Positions 25,979-34,677 of a stretch of DNA of 43,690 nt are shown here, piece by piece; position 1 is the stretch's first letter; each line of letters opens with the position of its first letter. The position numbers and the translations under genes were made by a program. Source of the DNA: Corallococcus sp. CA053C (GTDB lineage: Bacteria; Myxococcota; Myxococcia; Myxococcales; Myxococcaceae); contig NZ_RAWA01000031.1 in the NCBI RefSeq assembly GCF_003611675.1, forward strand, positions 1 through 43,690, written 5' to 3'. The notes below the pieces were generated by a model that was not told the origin of the DNA, made no database searches, and saw only the letters and a list, made by a program, of their open reading frames with translations.

Positions 25979-26617
25979 ATGAAAGCCTCTTCGCTCATCC
26001 CCGTGGTGCTCGACCGCCTTCGCGAGAAGTATCCCGACGCGAAGTACGAGCTGAACTGGAACACGCCCTTCGAACTCCTGGTGGCCACCATCCTGGCCGC
26101 GCAGTGCACCGACGAGCGCGTCAACCGCGTCACCGCCGAGCTGTGGAAGAAGTACGACGGCCCCCAGGCCCTCGCGGACGCCGACACCGCGGAGCTGGAG
26201 GAGGACCTGAAGCCCACCGGCTTCTACAAGCAGAAGACCAAGACGGTGCAGGCCATGAGCCGCGCGCTGCTCGACGCCTTCAAGGGCGAGGTGCCGCCGC
26301 GCATGGAGGACCTGGTGACGCTGCCCGGCGTGGCGCGCAAGACGGCCAACGTGGTGCTCAACACCGCCTTCCAGCAGGCCTCCGGCGTCATCGTGGACAC
26401 GCACGTCGCCCGCGTCAGCCAGCGGCTGGGCCTGACGAAGCAGGAGAAGCCGGAGGCCATCGAGACGGACCTGATGAAGCTCGTGCCCAAGGACGACTGG
26501 ACCTTCTTCGGCCCCGCCGTGGTGCTGCACGGCCGCTACACCTGCGTGGCCAAGAAGCCGAAGTGCACCGAGTGCCTGCTCAACGACGTGTGCCCCAAGC
26601 TGGGCGTCGCCGCCTGA
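25979..26617 (+). CDS. nth: Endonuclease III (DNA glycosylase/AP lyase)
   Basis: A 212-residue base-excision repair enzyme that removes oxidised pyrimidines and nicks the abasic site. The helix-hairpin-helix LPGVARKTANVV carries the catalytic Lys121; VDTHVARVSQRLG carries Asp140. The C-terminal iron-sulphur cluster motif C-x6-C-x2-C-x5-C is intact (CVAKKPKCTECLLNDVC). Length and all key residues are normal. It lies 10 bp after the Fe-ADH gene, with no separate promoter visible, and is convergent with the lipoprotein gene at 26628. Confidence 0.96.
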   Translation: MKASSLIPVVLDRLREKYPDAKYELNWNTPFELLVATILAAQCTDERVNRVTAELWKKYDGPQALADADTAELEEDLKPTGFYKQKTKTVQAMSRALLDAFKGEVPPRMEDLVTLPGVARKTANVVLNTAFQQASGVIVDTHVARVSQRLGLTKQEKPEAIETDLMKLVPKDDWTFFGPAVVLHGRYTCVAKKPKCTECLLNDVCPKLGVAA

Positions 26618-26627
26618 GCCGGCGGCA

Positions 26628-27473
26628 TCACATGTGCGCGAGCACCACCAGCGCCAGCACCCAGTCCAGCCCCGCTTCGATGACCGTGTACGTGGAGCCG
26701 TCGAACGAGGTGCCCAGCGCGACGCCCAGGTGACCGACGGGGCCGGCGAAGAACTTCACGCCCGCCTCGGCGCCCAGGTTGAGCGGGTTGCGCTGGCTGC
26801 CCAGATAGGGGCCCACGAGCACGCGGGCGTAGGGCGCCATCCAGTTCGTGACGAAGTGCTGGTAGCCCACGGTGGCGTTCAGCGACGCCGCCTGATCCTC
26901 GAAGGAAAGGTTCGCGCCCAGCGTCAGCCGACGGGCCCCCAGCCCCATGGGCTGCACGTTGATGTCCAGCCCTGCGCCCAGCCCGCCCTGCCACAGGATG
27001 CGCCACCCCAGGGCGACCTCCACCGTCGACTTGTCGATGGCGAGCGCCTCCCAGCGCAGCCGCGAGGCCCCCACCGCATCGCCTCGCGCCTCCTGGAGCT
27101 CCGCGAGCGCCAGCGCGCCCTCCTCCAGGTCGTCGTCGTAGGCCTTGCGCAGCGGCGGCTCCGCGCCGTCCAGGTCGCCCCGCTCCATCCGGAGCCGTCC
27201 CTGCTCCAGGCAGGACGAGTTCGCCCCCATCGCGCACGCCAGCCCGAACGCGCGGTCCGCTTCCTCCGTCCGGTGGTCCACCGTGAGCTGCTGCCCCCAC
27301 GCCTCGCAGGACGACGAGCTTCCGCCCTCGCACTGCTCCTGCAACGTGGGGATCCGCACGTTCGACGACGTGGTCGCGCAGGCCACCGTCAGCAGGCAGG
27401 GCCACAGGCACCGCCAGCGACGCAGGGACGCGAAGAGACCACGGAGGGCTGGGGCCACATCCATGGTCGACAT
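26628..27473 (-). CDS. Outer-envelope lipoprotein with Sel1/TPR-like N-terminus
   Basis: A 281-residue lipoprotein (lipobox LLTVACA). The N-terminal half has helical, Cys-containing repeats (QCEGGSSSSCEAWGQQL, FGLACAMGANSSCLEQGRLRM) followed by TPR-like helices (EGALALAELQEARGDAVGASRLRWEAL). The second half alternates hydrophobic and polar residues with many Gly/Asn/Tyr (ITLGANLSF, NATVGYQHFV, YARVLVGPYLG), like a beta-barrel or large beta-sheet. The family is not recognised. ATG 27473 precedes a second ATG by nine bases. It is convergent with nth (10 bp between stops) and lies 46 bp after the small lipoprotein gene, so the two could be co-transcribed. Confidence 0.75.
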   Translation of the reverse strand: MSTMDVAPALRGLFASLRRWRCLWPCLLTVACATTSSNVRIPTLQEQCEGGSSSSCEAWGQQLTVDHRTEEADRAFGLACAMGANSSCLEQGRLRMERGDLDGAEPPLRKAYDDDLEEGALALAELQEARGDAVGASRLRWEALAIDKSTVEVALGWRILWQGGLGAGLDINVQPMGLGARRLTLGANLSFEDQAASLNATVGYQHFVTNWMAPYARVLVGPYLGSQRNPLNLGAEAGVKFFAGPVGHLGVALGTSFDGSTYTVIEAGLDWVLALVVLAHM

Positions 27474-27519
27474 TCAAACACAACGCGGGGGACGCTGGTG
27501 GCGTCGACTCAGCGCGTCT

Positions 27520-27870
27520 TCAGTGTTCTTCGAGCGGCCCTTCACCGTCGTTGATGACGCCCGGGTTGCGGCCAACGTCCGGCCCGTCCCCGCTGCGCTC
27601 ATCGGCCTTCTGCTCCTCGGAGGCGGTGTCGCCCGAACCGCCCACGCCTTCGCGGAAGCCCCGGGCGGCTTCGCGGCTGGATTCGCTGAGGCTCTCGGCG
27701 GCCTTGCTCGCGCCGTGCTTCACGTCCTTGGCGGCCTCGCCTACCTCCTGCCCCACCTGGCGGGCGTTGTCGTTGACGGACTGCTGCTGGCGTTCATTGC
27801 AACCCGCCGTAAAGCCCACCGTCCCAATCACTCCCAGCACGACGAGCCCGTTGAAGCGGCGTGTCCACAT
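27520..27870 (-). CDS. Small amphipathic-helix lipoprotein
   Basis: A 116-residue lipoprotein with lipobox FTAGC. The mature part is a long polar helix with repeated alanine-spaced charged residues (VGQEVGEAAKDVKHGASKAAESLSES), similar in feel to LEA/YtxH-like stress or envelope tether proteins, and ends in an acidic disordered tail. ATG 27870 has GGGAG about 6 bases upstream. No enzymatic motif. Possible role as an envelope spacer or stress protein is inference. Confidence 0.75.
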   Translation of the reverse strand: MWTRRFNGLVVLGVIGTVGFTAGCNERQQQSVNDNARQVGQEVGEAAKDVKHGASKAAESLSESSREAARGFREGVGGSGDTASEEQKADERSGDGPDVGRNPGVINDGEGPLEEH

Positions 27871-27998
27871 GGTGGTCTCCCTGGAGGGACCCTGCCCTCA
27901 CCGGGGAAAAAGTAGGCACGGTCCCGTCCTGACGAAGTCCCGCTCCCCTGCCAGGACGGCCGCGAGTCCACGCCTGCCTGTCAGCCCCCCGCCGCGCT

Positions 27999-29042
27999 TC
28001 AATGGCCCGTGTCTTCTGGCGAATCCGAATACGGCTCATCCTCCTCCACGGGGCGCTCGTCCGGCACGTCCACCACGGCGTCGGGGTTGTCCGGATCCAG
28101 CTCCGGCTCTCCGGCCACGTCGGTGAGCTCCCGTGGCTCACGGAACGCGTCGGGCTTGTCGATCTTGAAGCCGACGTTCGTGGCGTCCGCCGCGTCCCCG
28201 CAGCCCGTCGCGCTCGCGAAGAGTCGCAGCACCTTCACGTCGTCCCAGTGCTTCTCGTCGTCGAAGAAGATCTGATCCTTGATCGTCTCCGACCCACCCG
28301 CAGGCAGGCTGAACTCGCCGCTCAGCGTCTCCTCCACGTGGCAGGGGCACCCCTCGCCGGTGTACGCGCGCAGGCACGCGGTCCCCGATGCGCGCCGGCC
28401 GCTCAGGTTCTTCACCGTGTAGGTGATGAAGTAGCCGGTACCCTCTTCGTCCTGGCTCAACTCGACGTTCGAGAGCGCGAAGTCCTCCACCTGCGCCTCC
28501 TCCACGTTCCGGGGCGCAGGCCCGCCCGGTGGCACCGGCTGACCTGTCGTCAGGACGTGCAGCATCTCGCTGGTCACCTCGGGTGGCGAGCGCTGGCAGT
28601 AGCTGGTCGTCGTGAACAGCTGCACCGACCGGGCCTGCTTCCAGAACTTGCGCGCCACCGTCGGGTGGTCCTGGAACGTGTCGGACGTGCCGCCCTTCAG
28701 GCTGAAGACGCCCAGAGTCAGCGTATCGATGACCACACCCTTGTCGTCGTGCAGCCACAGGCACGTCTGGCCCCGCCCCTGCGCCGTGCCCGGGTTGTCG
28801 AGCGTGTAGGAGACCTTCAGGTCGTCGTCCTTGTAGGCGAACGTCACGCCCGAGAACCGCAGCGGCTTGCGCACCTCCGCGACCGGGCCCGCGTCACGCA
28901 CGGCCACCGCCACCGGGGCCACGCCCGCATCCAGCGACGCCACGGCCGCGGGCTCCTGCTTCTTGCAGCCCGGACCCCACACCACCGCGCACCCCAGCAC
29001 GAGCACACCCAGGGCGCGCACGCGCCGCTTGTCCTTCCGCAT
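27999..29042 (-). CDS. Lipoprotein with internally duplicated beta domain
   Basis: A 347-residue lipoprotein (lipobox GPGC, followed by KKQEP). Two related domains are visible: about 60-150 (LRFSGVTFAYKDDDLKVSYTL ... TCLWLHDD ... FSLKGGTSDTF ... FWKQARSVQLF) and about 185-290 (FALSNVELSQ ... YFITYTVKNLS ... ACLRAYTG ... FSLPAGGSETIKD ... WDDVKVLRLF). Each has a central Cys and a similar order of strands, suggesting an Ig-like duplication. The last 50 residues are very acidic and Pro-rich. ATG 29042 is 6 bases after GGGGGAG; ATG 29045 is also possible. It is divergent from the carboxypeptidase gene across about 170 bp. The family is not recognised. Confidence 0.78.
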   Translation of the reverse strand: MRKDKRRVRALGVLVLGCAVVWGPGCKKQEPAAVASLDAGVAPVAVAVRDAGPVAEVRKPLRFSGVTFAYKDDDLKVSYTLDNPGTAQGRGQTCLWLHDDKGVVIDTLTLGVFSLKGGTSDTFQDHPTVARKFWKQARSVQLFTTTSYCQRSPPEVTSEMLHVLTTGQPVPPGGPAPRNVEEAQVEDFALSNVELSQDEEGTGYFITYTVKNLSGRRASGTACLRAYTGEGCPCHVEETLSGEFSLPAGGSETIKDQIFFDDEKHWDDVKVLRLFASATGCGDAADATNVGFKIDKPDAFREPRELTDVAGEPELDPDNPDAVVDVPDERPVEEDEPYSDSPEDTGH

Positions 29043-29211
29043 CATGAACTCCCCCTCCGCGAACGACCCGCCCGGTCTCATATGGGACTCCGCCACGACG
29101 CGGCAAGCCGTGCCCGGCCCGGGTTCCCGCACGACCCGAATGCCGGGTCCTCCGCATCCGCCTTCGCGCGTGCTTGACGGAGCATGCCTGGAGCGCTCGG
29201 ATGCGCGCCCT

Positions 29212-30876
29212 ATGCCCATCCCCCAGTTGCGCACCCGTGCGGAAGCCACCGACTACCAGGAAACCTCTCGCAGCGCGGACGTGGTCGCGTTCGTCGACGC
29301 GCTCTGCGCCCAGACGAAGCTCGCGAAGCGCGTGGACTTCGGCCAGAGCGGCGAAGGTCAGCCGCTCATGTCGCTCGTCATCAGTGATCGCAACTGCTTC
29401 ACGCCGGAGCTGGCGCGCAAGCAGAAGAAGATCATCGTGATGGTGGAGGCCAACATCCACGCCGGGGAGGTGGAGGGCAAGGAGACGCTGATGGGGCTCG
29501 CGCGCGACCTCACCCTCACGTCGCTGGGCAAGAAGCTGCTCGACCGGCTCTGCCTCGTCTTCATCCCCAACTTCAACCCGGACGGCAATGATCGCATCAG
29601 CCCGGGGAACCGCGCGCTCGACCTGAAGAACCTGGAGGGCCAGGTGAACCCGGCGGGCGGCGTGGGCATGCGCTACACCGGCGAGGGCTGGAACCTCAAC
29701 CGCGACAACATGAAGCAGGAGGCGCCAGAGACGCGCGCGATGGCGAAGCTGTACCAGACGTGGTGGCCGCACCTCTTCGTGGACTGCCACACCACCGACG
29801 GCAGCATCCACGCCTTCGATCTCACCTTCGACATCCCGCACGGCAACGCGGACCTGCTCTCCACCTCGCGCGACTACAACCGCGAGCTGGCCTTGCGCGT
29901 GTCCGCCGCCGTGAAGAAGAAGCACGGCTTCGACAGCCACTGGTACGGCAACTTCCTCAAGGAGGGCGACCCGCGCTCCGGCTGGCACACGTACCCCGCG
30001 CTGCCCCGCTTCGGCAGCCACTACCGGGGCCTGCTGGGCCGGCTGGACGTGCTGCTGGAGACGTACAGCTACATCGACTTCCCCCGCCGCTGCGCCGTCA
30101 CCCGCGCGTGGGTGCTGGAGCTGATCCGCGACGCCGCCCGCTACGCCAAGGGCTACCGCGCCGCCACCGACTTCGAGGAGGCCGCCATCATCGCCCGCGG
30201 CAAGAGCCCCGACGTGCTGGAGCGCGTGGGCGTCAACTTCGGCGTCGCCCAGCGGGACGCGGAAGGCGCGCTGGTGTTCGACTACCCCGCCTACGTGCTG
30301 GGCAAGGACACCGCCGTCATCAACTCCTTCGACGAGGCCAGCATCGAGGGCCGGCGCTACCCGGGCAAGCGGCGCAAGGTCTACAAGATGCCGCACTACC
30401 GCACCTTCGTGCCCACCCAGGCGGTGAGCACGCCGACCGCGTACCTGGTGCCCGCGTCGCTCGCGTCGCGGCTGGAAGGCCACGGCATCCGCTTCGAGAA
30501 GCTCGCCACCGCGCAGCGCTTCCAGGTGGACAGCTACCGCATCGCCCGCCGCGAGCAGACCTTCAGCCCGGACGTCGCCGCCAACGTGCCGGCGCCGGGC
30601 CAGAACGAAGTGCCTCTCAGCCAGAAGCCGAAGCCCGTGCGCTTCGAGACCGTCCTCACCGTGGCCCCCGAGCGCTCCGAGCGCGAGTTCCCCGCCGGCA
30701 CCCTCAAGGTCCCCACCGACCAGCGCACCGGCACCCTCATCACCTACCTGCTGGAGCCGCATTCGGACGACGGCTTCTGCCGCTGGCAGTTCCTCGACGA
30801 CACCCTGACGGTGGGGGAGCTGTACCCCATCCACCGGGTCGTGGAGGCCACGCGCGCCCCCCTGAAGGTCGAGTAG
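29212..30876 (+). CDS. M14-family zinc carboxypeptidase-like protein
   Basis: A 554-residue M14-type peptidase. Zinc ligands: NIHAGEVEGKE supplies H-x-x-E and DCHTTDG the third His; NFNPDGNDR is the substrate-binding Asn/Asp-Arg region typical of M14, and GWNLNRD follows. The C-terminal 200 residues form an extra domain (VPTQAVSTPTAYLVP, TGTLITYLLEPHSDDG) seen in larger bacterial relatives. No signal peptide is visible from ATG 29212, so it is either cytoplasmic or exported by another route. Upstream in-frame extension to 28867 overlaps the divergent lipoprotein gene and is rejected. It probably trims C-terminal residues of peptides. Confidence 0.85.
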   Translation: MPIPQLRTRAEATDYQETSRSADVVAFVDALCAQTKLAKRVDFGQSGEGQPLMSLVISDRNCFTPELARKQKKIIVMVEANIHAGEVEGKETLMGLARDLTLTSLGKKLLDRLCLVFIPNFNPDGNDRISPGNRALDLKNLEGQVNPAGGVGMRYTGEGWNLNRDNMKQEAPETRAMAKLYQTWWPHLFVDCHTTDGSIHAFDLTFDIPHGNADLLSTSRDYNRELALRVSAAVKKKHGFDSHWYGNFLKEGDPRSGWHTYPALPRFGSHYRGLLGRLDVLLETYSYIDFPRRCAVTRAWVLELIRDAARYAKGYRAATDFEEAAIIARGKSPDVLERVGVNFGVAQRDAEGALVFDYPAYVLGKDTAVINSFDEASIEGRRYPGKRRKVYKMPHYRTFVPTQAVSTPTAYLVPASLASRLEGHGIRFEKLATAQRFQVDSYRIARREQTFSPDVAANVPAPGQNEVPLSQKPKPVRFETVLTVAPERSEREFPAGTLKVPTDQRTGTLITYLLEPHSDDGFCRWQFLDDTLTVGELYPIHRVVEATRAPLKVE

Positions 30877-30914
30877 AGCGTCCGGCCGCGAACGTCTGGG
30901 AGCCCTCCGGTCTG

Positions 30915-30939
30915 CCCCCGGGTCTGTCAGCCCCGGGGG
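30915..30939 (+). terminator. Hairpin after the carboxypeptidase gene
   Basis: An 8-bp stem CCCCCGGG / CCCGGGGG with a nine-base loop lies 38 bp after the carboxypeptidase stop and 65 bp before the CHAT gene start. No T-run follows. Probable transcript end. Confidence 0.35.
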
Positions 30940-31004
30940 AATTGGCCCTAGACTGTTGGGCGCAGGACCCGCGGAGGTCGGCGGGGGCACGCGGGAGGCC
31001 CCGG

Positions 31005-33785
31005 ATGGCTGACAGGCAGGACTCGCCCCAAGGCACGCGCCCTCCACGGCGCACGGGCCTGGGGCGCGCCGGGTTCTGGTTGGGACTCGCGCTCTGCATG
31101 GCCGTGGGCTTTGGCGCCGTGCGCTATGGGAAGCAGCGCGGCGCCGGTCCGGAGGCGGCCTCGCTGTGGCTGTCGGATCTGCCCACGCGTCCCCTGGAGG
31201 TGCGCCTGGCCCACCCCGCGGCGGACGTGCACCGCCGCTTCGTCGCCCCGGTCGAGCCAGGGCTCGCGGCCCGCCCGGTGCCGCTCGGGGCGCTGTCCCG
31301 GCTGGAGGACCGGGGCGACGCGTACGGGGTCGCGATCAGCTACCTGCTGCATGGCTACACGGAGCAGGCGCTCGCGCACCTGTCGCACGTGCCGCCGTCG
31401 CCGGACAAGGACACCGCCCACGCCGCCGCCGCCCTCCTGCGCGGACATCACGACGAGGCCCTGGAGCTGCTGGACAGCACGCTCGAAGCGGAGCCCCAGC
31501 ACCCGCAGGCGCGCTGGAACCGGGCCGTGTTGATGCGCGAGCTGGGCCTGTCGCTCGTCGCCGCCACCACGTTCGAAGAGGTGGCCGCGCAGGGCGAGCC
31601 CGGCTGGAGCGACGAAGCGCGCGAACAGGCCCGGAGCCTGCGCGCCCGCTTCCAGGAGCGTGCGGATGCGTGGAAGGCCACCCGCGAGGTGCTCCTCGCC
31701 CGGCTGCGCACGCCGGACGCGCCGCTGCCGGTGGAGTCCATCAGCCGCTTCCCGGGGCTCGCGCGCGAGCGCGTCTACGACCTGCTCGGAGCCGCGGAGG
31801 ACGCGGCGCGGGTGCGGGAGCTGCTGCCGCTCGCCCAGGCGCTGGACCACGTGTCCGGAGGCCGCGCGCTGGAGGACACCGTGCAGCGGATGGCCGCGCT
31901 GGACTTCACGCGCCGGGCCCCGCTCGCGCGGGAGTACGCGAAGCTGGTGCTGGAGGAGCATCCGTCGCCCGCGAGCCTCATCGAGCGCCTGCGCCAGGAG
32001 GAGACGGCGCGCGACCTGCTGCTGGGCGCGCTCTTGCGCACGCCGAGCGTGGCGCGCACGCAGGAGGAGCTGCGGGCCCTGACGCGCGATGTGACCGACC
32101 CGTGGATCCTCTCGCGCGTGGAGCAGGAGGGGGCACGGCTGGACGACCTCGCGGGGCAAGGAGCGCAGGCCGGGGATCGGCTGCGCGCGGCGCTGACGGG
32201 ATGCCGCGAGAACAAGCTGCCCCTGCGCTGCGTGGACGTGTTGATGCGGCTGAGCCAGCGCGCCACGGCGTCGAACCGGATGGTGGAGGGCGAGGAGTCC
32301 GCGCGCGCCGCCTGGCAGGAGGCCGCCGCGCTCGGTGAATGGGAGCGCGAAGGCGCGGCGCTCGTGATGCTGGCCAACGCGACGCGCTTCCAGCGGCGGG
32401 TGGCCGTGTCGCGTGCCTACCTCAACGAGTCCCTGGCCCGGCAGCCCGACGACTGCATGGCGCGCACGCAGGCGCACCGCAACCTGGCCTCGCTCGCGCT
32501 GATGCGCTTCCGCCCGCAGGAGGCGCGCAACGAGCTGGAGGCCGCGCTGGCCTGCGGGCAGACGCCCGGGTTGCAGGGCGCGTGGATCCTCGCGGACCTC
32601 GCGCGGTTGGATCCGCGGCCGTCCGACGAAGCACGCCTGCGCGCGGAGCTGGCGCGGGTGACGCCGCTGACGGAGAACCCGGGCCGTCGCGTGCTGGCCA
32701 CGCTCATCGAGGGGCGCTTCGCGGTGGCCCGCGACTGGCGCCAGGGCCAGCAGGTGCTCCGCCGCGCCATCGCCGAAGCGGAGCCGCTGCTGCGCGCCTC
32801 CGCGGATGCGCGCGACGCGCGGGTCGTGGCCTTCCAGACGCTGGCGGTGAGCGCGGGCCACGCGGGCGCCTTCCGTGAAGCCCTGGACGTGGTGGCGGAG
32901 AGCCTCCAGGTGCCCGTGCCAGAGGGCTGCGTGCTGGCGGCGGCGGTGGAGGACGAGCGCACGGTGACGGTGGTGCGCGGGCTCCAGGGCCAGGTGCGGG
33001 GTCACTACGACGCGTCCCGCACGCGCCCCCTGCGCGACGACCTGACGGGGCTGGTGCCTCCGGAGCTGGTGGCCCTGCTGCGCGACTGCCCCCGCGTCGC
33101 CGTGCTGGCCGCGCCGCCCCTGGACAGCCGCGCGGGCATCCTGCCGCCGGATCTCGCGTGGAGCTACCGCGTGGGCACGGGCGCCCAGGCCCCTCCTCCC
33201 ACGAAGCCACCGCTGCACGTCGTCGTCTCGGACGTGGAGCCGCCCGCGTCGCTGCGGCTGGCGCGGCTGCCCTCGGCGGCGGACTCGGACCTGGAGGGAG
33301 CGCAGCGCCTGCTGCGCCTCAAGGGCGCGCAGGCCACGCCCGAGCGCGTGCTGGAGGCCATGGAGCAGGCCACCGACATCGACATCCACGCGCACGGCGT
33401 GGTGGACCGCGCGCTGTCGGATGCCACGGTCATCGCGCTGTCGCCGCAGCAGGACGGCCACTACGCGCTCACCGCGGAGGAGCTGCGCCGCCGGCACCTG
33501 CACGGCGCGCCGCTGGTGGTGCTGGGCGCATGCAGCGCGGCCCGGCTCGCCCCCATCCTCCACCAGACGTCGTCCCTGCCGCAGGCGTTCCTCGCGTCAG
33601 GCGCGAGGGCCGTCTTCGCGGCCACGGCGGACATCCCCAACGACGCGGGCGCCTTCTTCCGCGGGGTGCGCGAGCGCATCCAGGCCGGCACGGAGCCCTC
33701 CCAGGCCCTGCGCGCCGAGCGCCTCGAGTGGCGCCGGCAGCAGCCCGGCACGAGCTGGGTGGACAAGGTCCTGCTCTACCAGTAG
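31005..33785 (+). CDS. Membrane-anchored TPR-CHAT (caspase-like) protein
   Basis: A 926-residue protein. One transmembrane helix is seen at about 22-42 (FWLGLALCMAVGFGAV) after a basic cytoplasmic start, so the bulk should face the periplasm. Residues about 100-640 are helical repeats of TPR type (DTAHAAAALLRGHHDEALELL, HPQARWNRAVLMRELG). The C-terminal 200 residues form a CHAT domain with the predicted catalytic dyad His797 (HAHG) and Cys843 (LGACSAA), in the fold of caspases and separase. It probably cleaves proteins when its TPR region detects a partner. GGGAGG precedes ATG 31005. It stands alone, convergent with the cupin genes at 33790. The substrate is unknown. Confidence 0.88.
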   Translation: MADRQDSPQGTRPPRRTGLGRAGFWLGLALCMAVGFGAVRYGKQRGAGPEAASLWLSDLPTRPLEVRLAHPAADVHRRFVAPVEPGLAARPVPLGALSRLEDRGDAYGVAISYLLHGYTEQALAHLSHVPPSPDKDTAHAAAALLRGHHDEALELLDSTLEAEPQHPQARWNRAVLMRELGLSLVAATTFEEVAAQGEPGWSDEAREQARSLRARFQERADAWKATREVLLARLRTPDAPLPVESISRFPGLARERVYDLLGAAEDAARVRELLPLAQALDHVSGGRALEDTVQRMAALDFTRRAPLAREYAKLVLEEHPSPASLIERLRQEETARDLLLGALLRTPSVARTQEELRALTRDVTDPWILSRVEQEGARLDDLAGQGAQAGDRLRAALTGCRENKLPLRCVDVLMRLSQRATASNRMVEGEESARAAWQEAAALGEWEREGAALVMLANATRFQRRVAVSRAYLNESLARQPDDCMARTQAHRNLASLALMRFRPQEARNELEAALACGQTPGLQGAWILADLARLDPRPSDEARLRAELARVTPLTENPGRRVLATLIEGRFAVARDWRQGQQVLRRAIAEAEPLLRASADARDARVVAFQTLAVSAGHAGAFREALDVVAESLQVPVPEGCVLAAAVEDERTVTVVRGLQGQVRGHYDASRTRPLRDDLTGLVPPELVALLRDCPRVAVLAAPPLDSRAGILPPDLAWSYRVGTGAQAPPPTKPPLHVVVSDVEPPASLRLARLPSAADSDLEGAQRLLRLKGAQATPERVLEAMEQATDIDIHAHGVVDRALSDATVIALSPQQDGHYALTAEELRRRHLHGAPLVVLGACSAARLAPILHQTSSLPQAFLASGARAVFAATADIPNDAGAFFRGVRERIQAGTEPSQALRAERLEWRRQQPGTSWVDKVLLYQ

Positions 33786-33789
33786 CCCG

Positions 33790-34677
33790 TCACTCCACCG
33801 GAGGCAGCGCGGAGGGCAGCGGCTCCGCGTCGGACTCCCACGTCACGTTCGGCACCGGCAACGCGAACGCCTCGAATGACACGGCGAGCCCGCCCTCCGG
33901 CGCGTGGAAGCCGTACCACCACCCCACCGGCACCAGCAGCAGCTCCCCGGGCGACAGCGTCACGTCCAGGCGCAGCGGGGCCTTGTCGTCCGTGGCCGAC
34001 GCCACGCGCCGCAGCTCGAAGGCCGGGATGAGCTGGAGCTGGCGCACGCCCCGCACCTGGGCGAGCAACACATTGCGCCGGGCGGCCCGCAGTGGAACCT
34101 CGGCCTCCGCGGGCTCCCACCACAGGCGGGAATCGCAGGCGCGCGCATCCTCCGCCGCCAGTCCCCGGGGCGTGGCCAGCCCCTGCGTCAGTGACTCCAG
34201 CCGCGCATCCCCGAACAGCGGCACGCAGCACGCGTGTCGCGCCTCGCGCTCACCCAGCAGGGTGGCCACGCGGGAGGAGGCCCACGCCCCCGGCTCCAGC
34301 GTGGAGGCCCAGGCATCGCGCAGCACCACGGGCAGGTTCTGGAAGTAGTAGCGCTCGAAGAACGCGGAGGGCGTGAGCGCCTCGTGACGGTCCACCCGGG
34401 GCGGGGTGTCCGTCTGTTGGAACAGCTCGGCATAGACATCCAGCAGCCCCTCCAGCTTGCGCTGCATGCCCACCGCGCCCAGGGCACCGACGACGAAGGG
34501 CTCCCGCTGCTCCGCCGCCACCGCCCGCCGCGCCGCCTCCGCCGCCACGCCCGCCTTCTCCAGCGCGGCCACCAGGTCGCGCGGCGCCGTGCCGCGCAGC
34601 AGGTTCTCCACCAGCCACCGCCGCCACTCGGGCGTCAGCGGCGAGCCCTCTCCTCCCACTTCGCGCGACGCACTCAT
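33790..34677 (-). CDS. Degenerate JmjC-like cupin paralogue lacking iron ligands
   Basis: A 295-residue protein clearly related to the next two genes: helical N-terminus (WRRWLVENLLRGTAP), FFERYYFQNLPVVLRD, then the double-stranded beta-helix. The iron-binding H-x-D of its paralogues is R197-A-A199 (PLRAARRNVLLAQV) and the distal His is Tyr255 (VGWWYGFHA). The fold signature is kept while all three metal ligands are lost, so it should not be a dioxygenase; a regulatory or substrate-binding partner is inferred. Its ATG overlaps the upstream cupin stop (ATGA at 34674-34677), so the two are translationally coupled, which fits a complex. Confidence 0.85.
   Translation of the reverse strand: MSASREVGGEGSPLTPEWRRWLVENLLRGTAPRDLVAALEKAGVAAEAARRAVAAEQREPFVVGALGAVGMQRKLEGLLDVYAELFQQTDTPPRVDRHEALTPSAFFERYYFQNLPVVLRDAWASTLEPGAWASSRVATLLGEREARHACCVPLFGDARLESLTQGLATPRGLAAEDARACDSRLWWEPAEAEVPLRAARRNVLLAQVRGVRQLQLIPAFELRRVASATDDKAPLRLDVTLSPGELLLVPVGWWYGFHAPEGGLAVSFEAFALPVPNVTWESDAEPLPSALPPVE

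Noticed and set aside
28867-29211. N-terminal extension of the M14 carboxypeptidase
   Set aside because: It would run antisense over the start of the divergent lipoprotein gene and leave no promoter space; the homologous part begins at ATG 29212.
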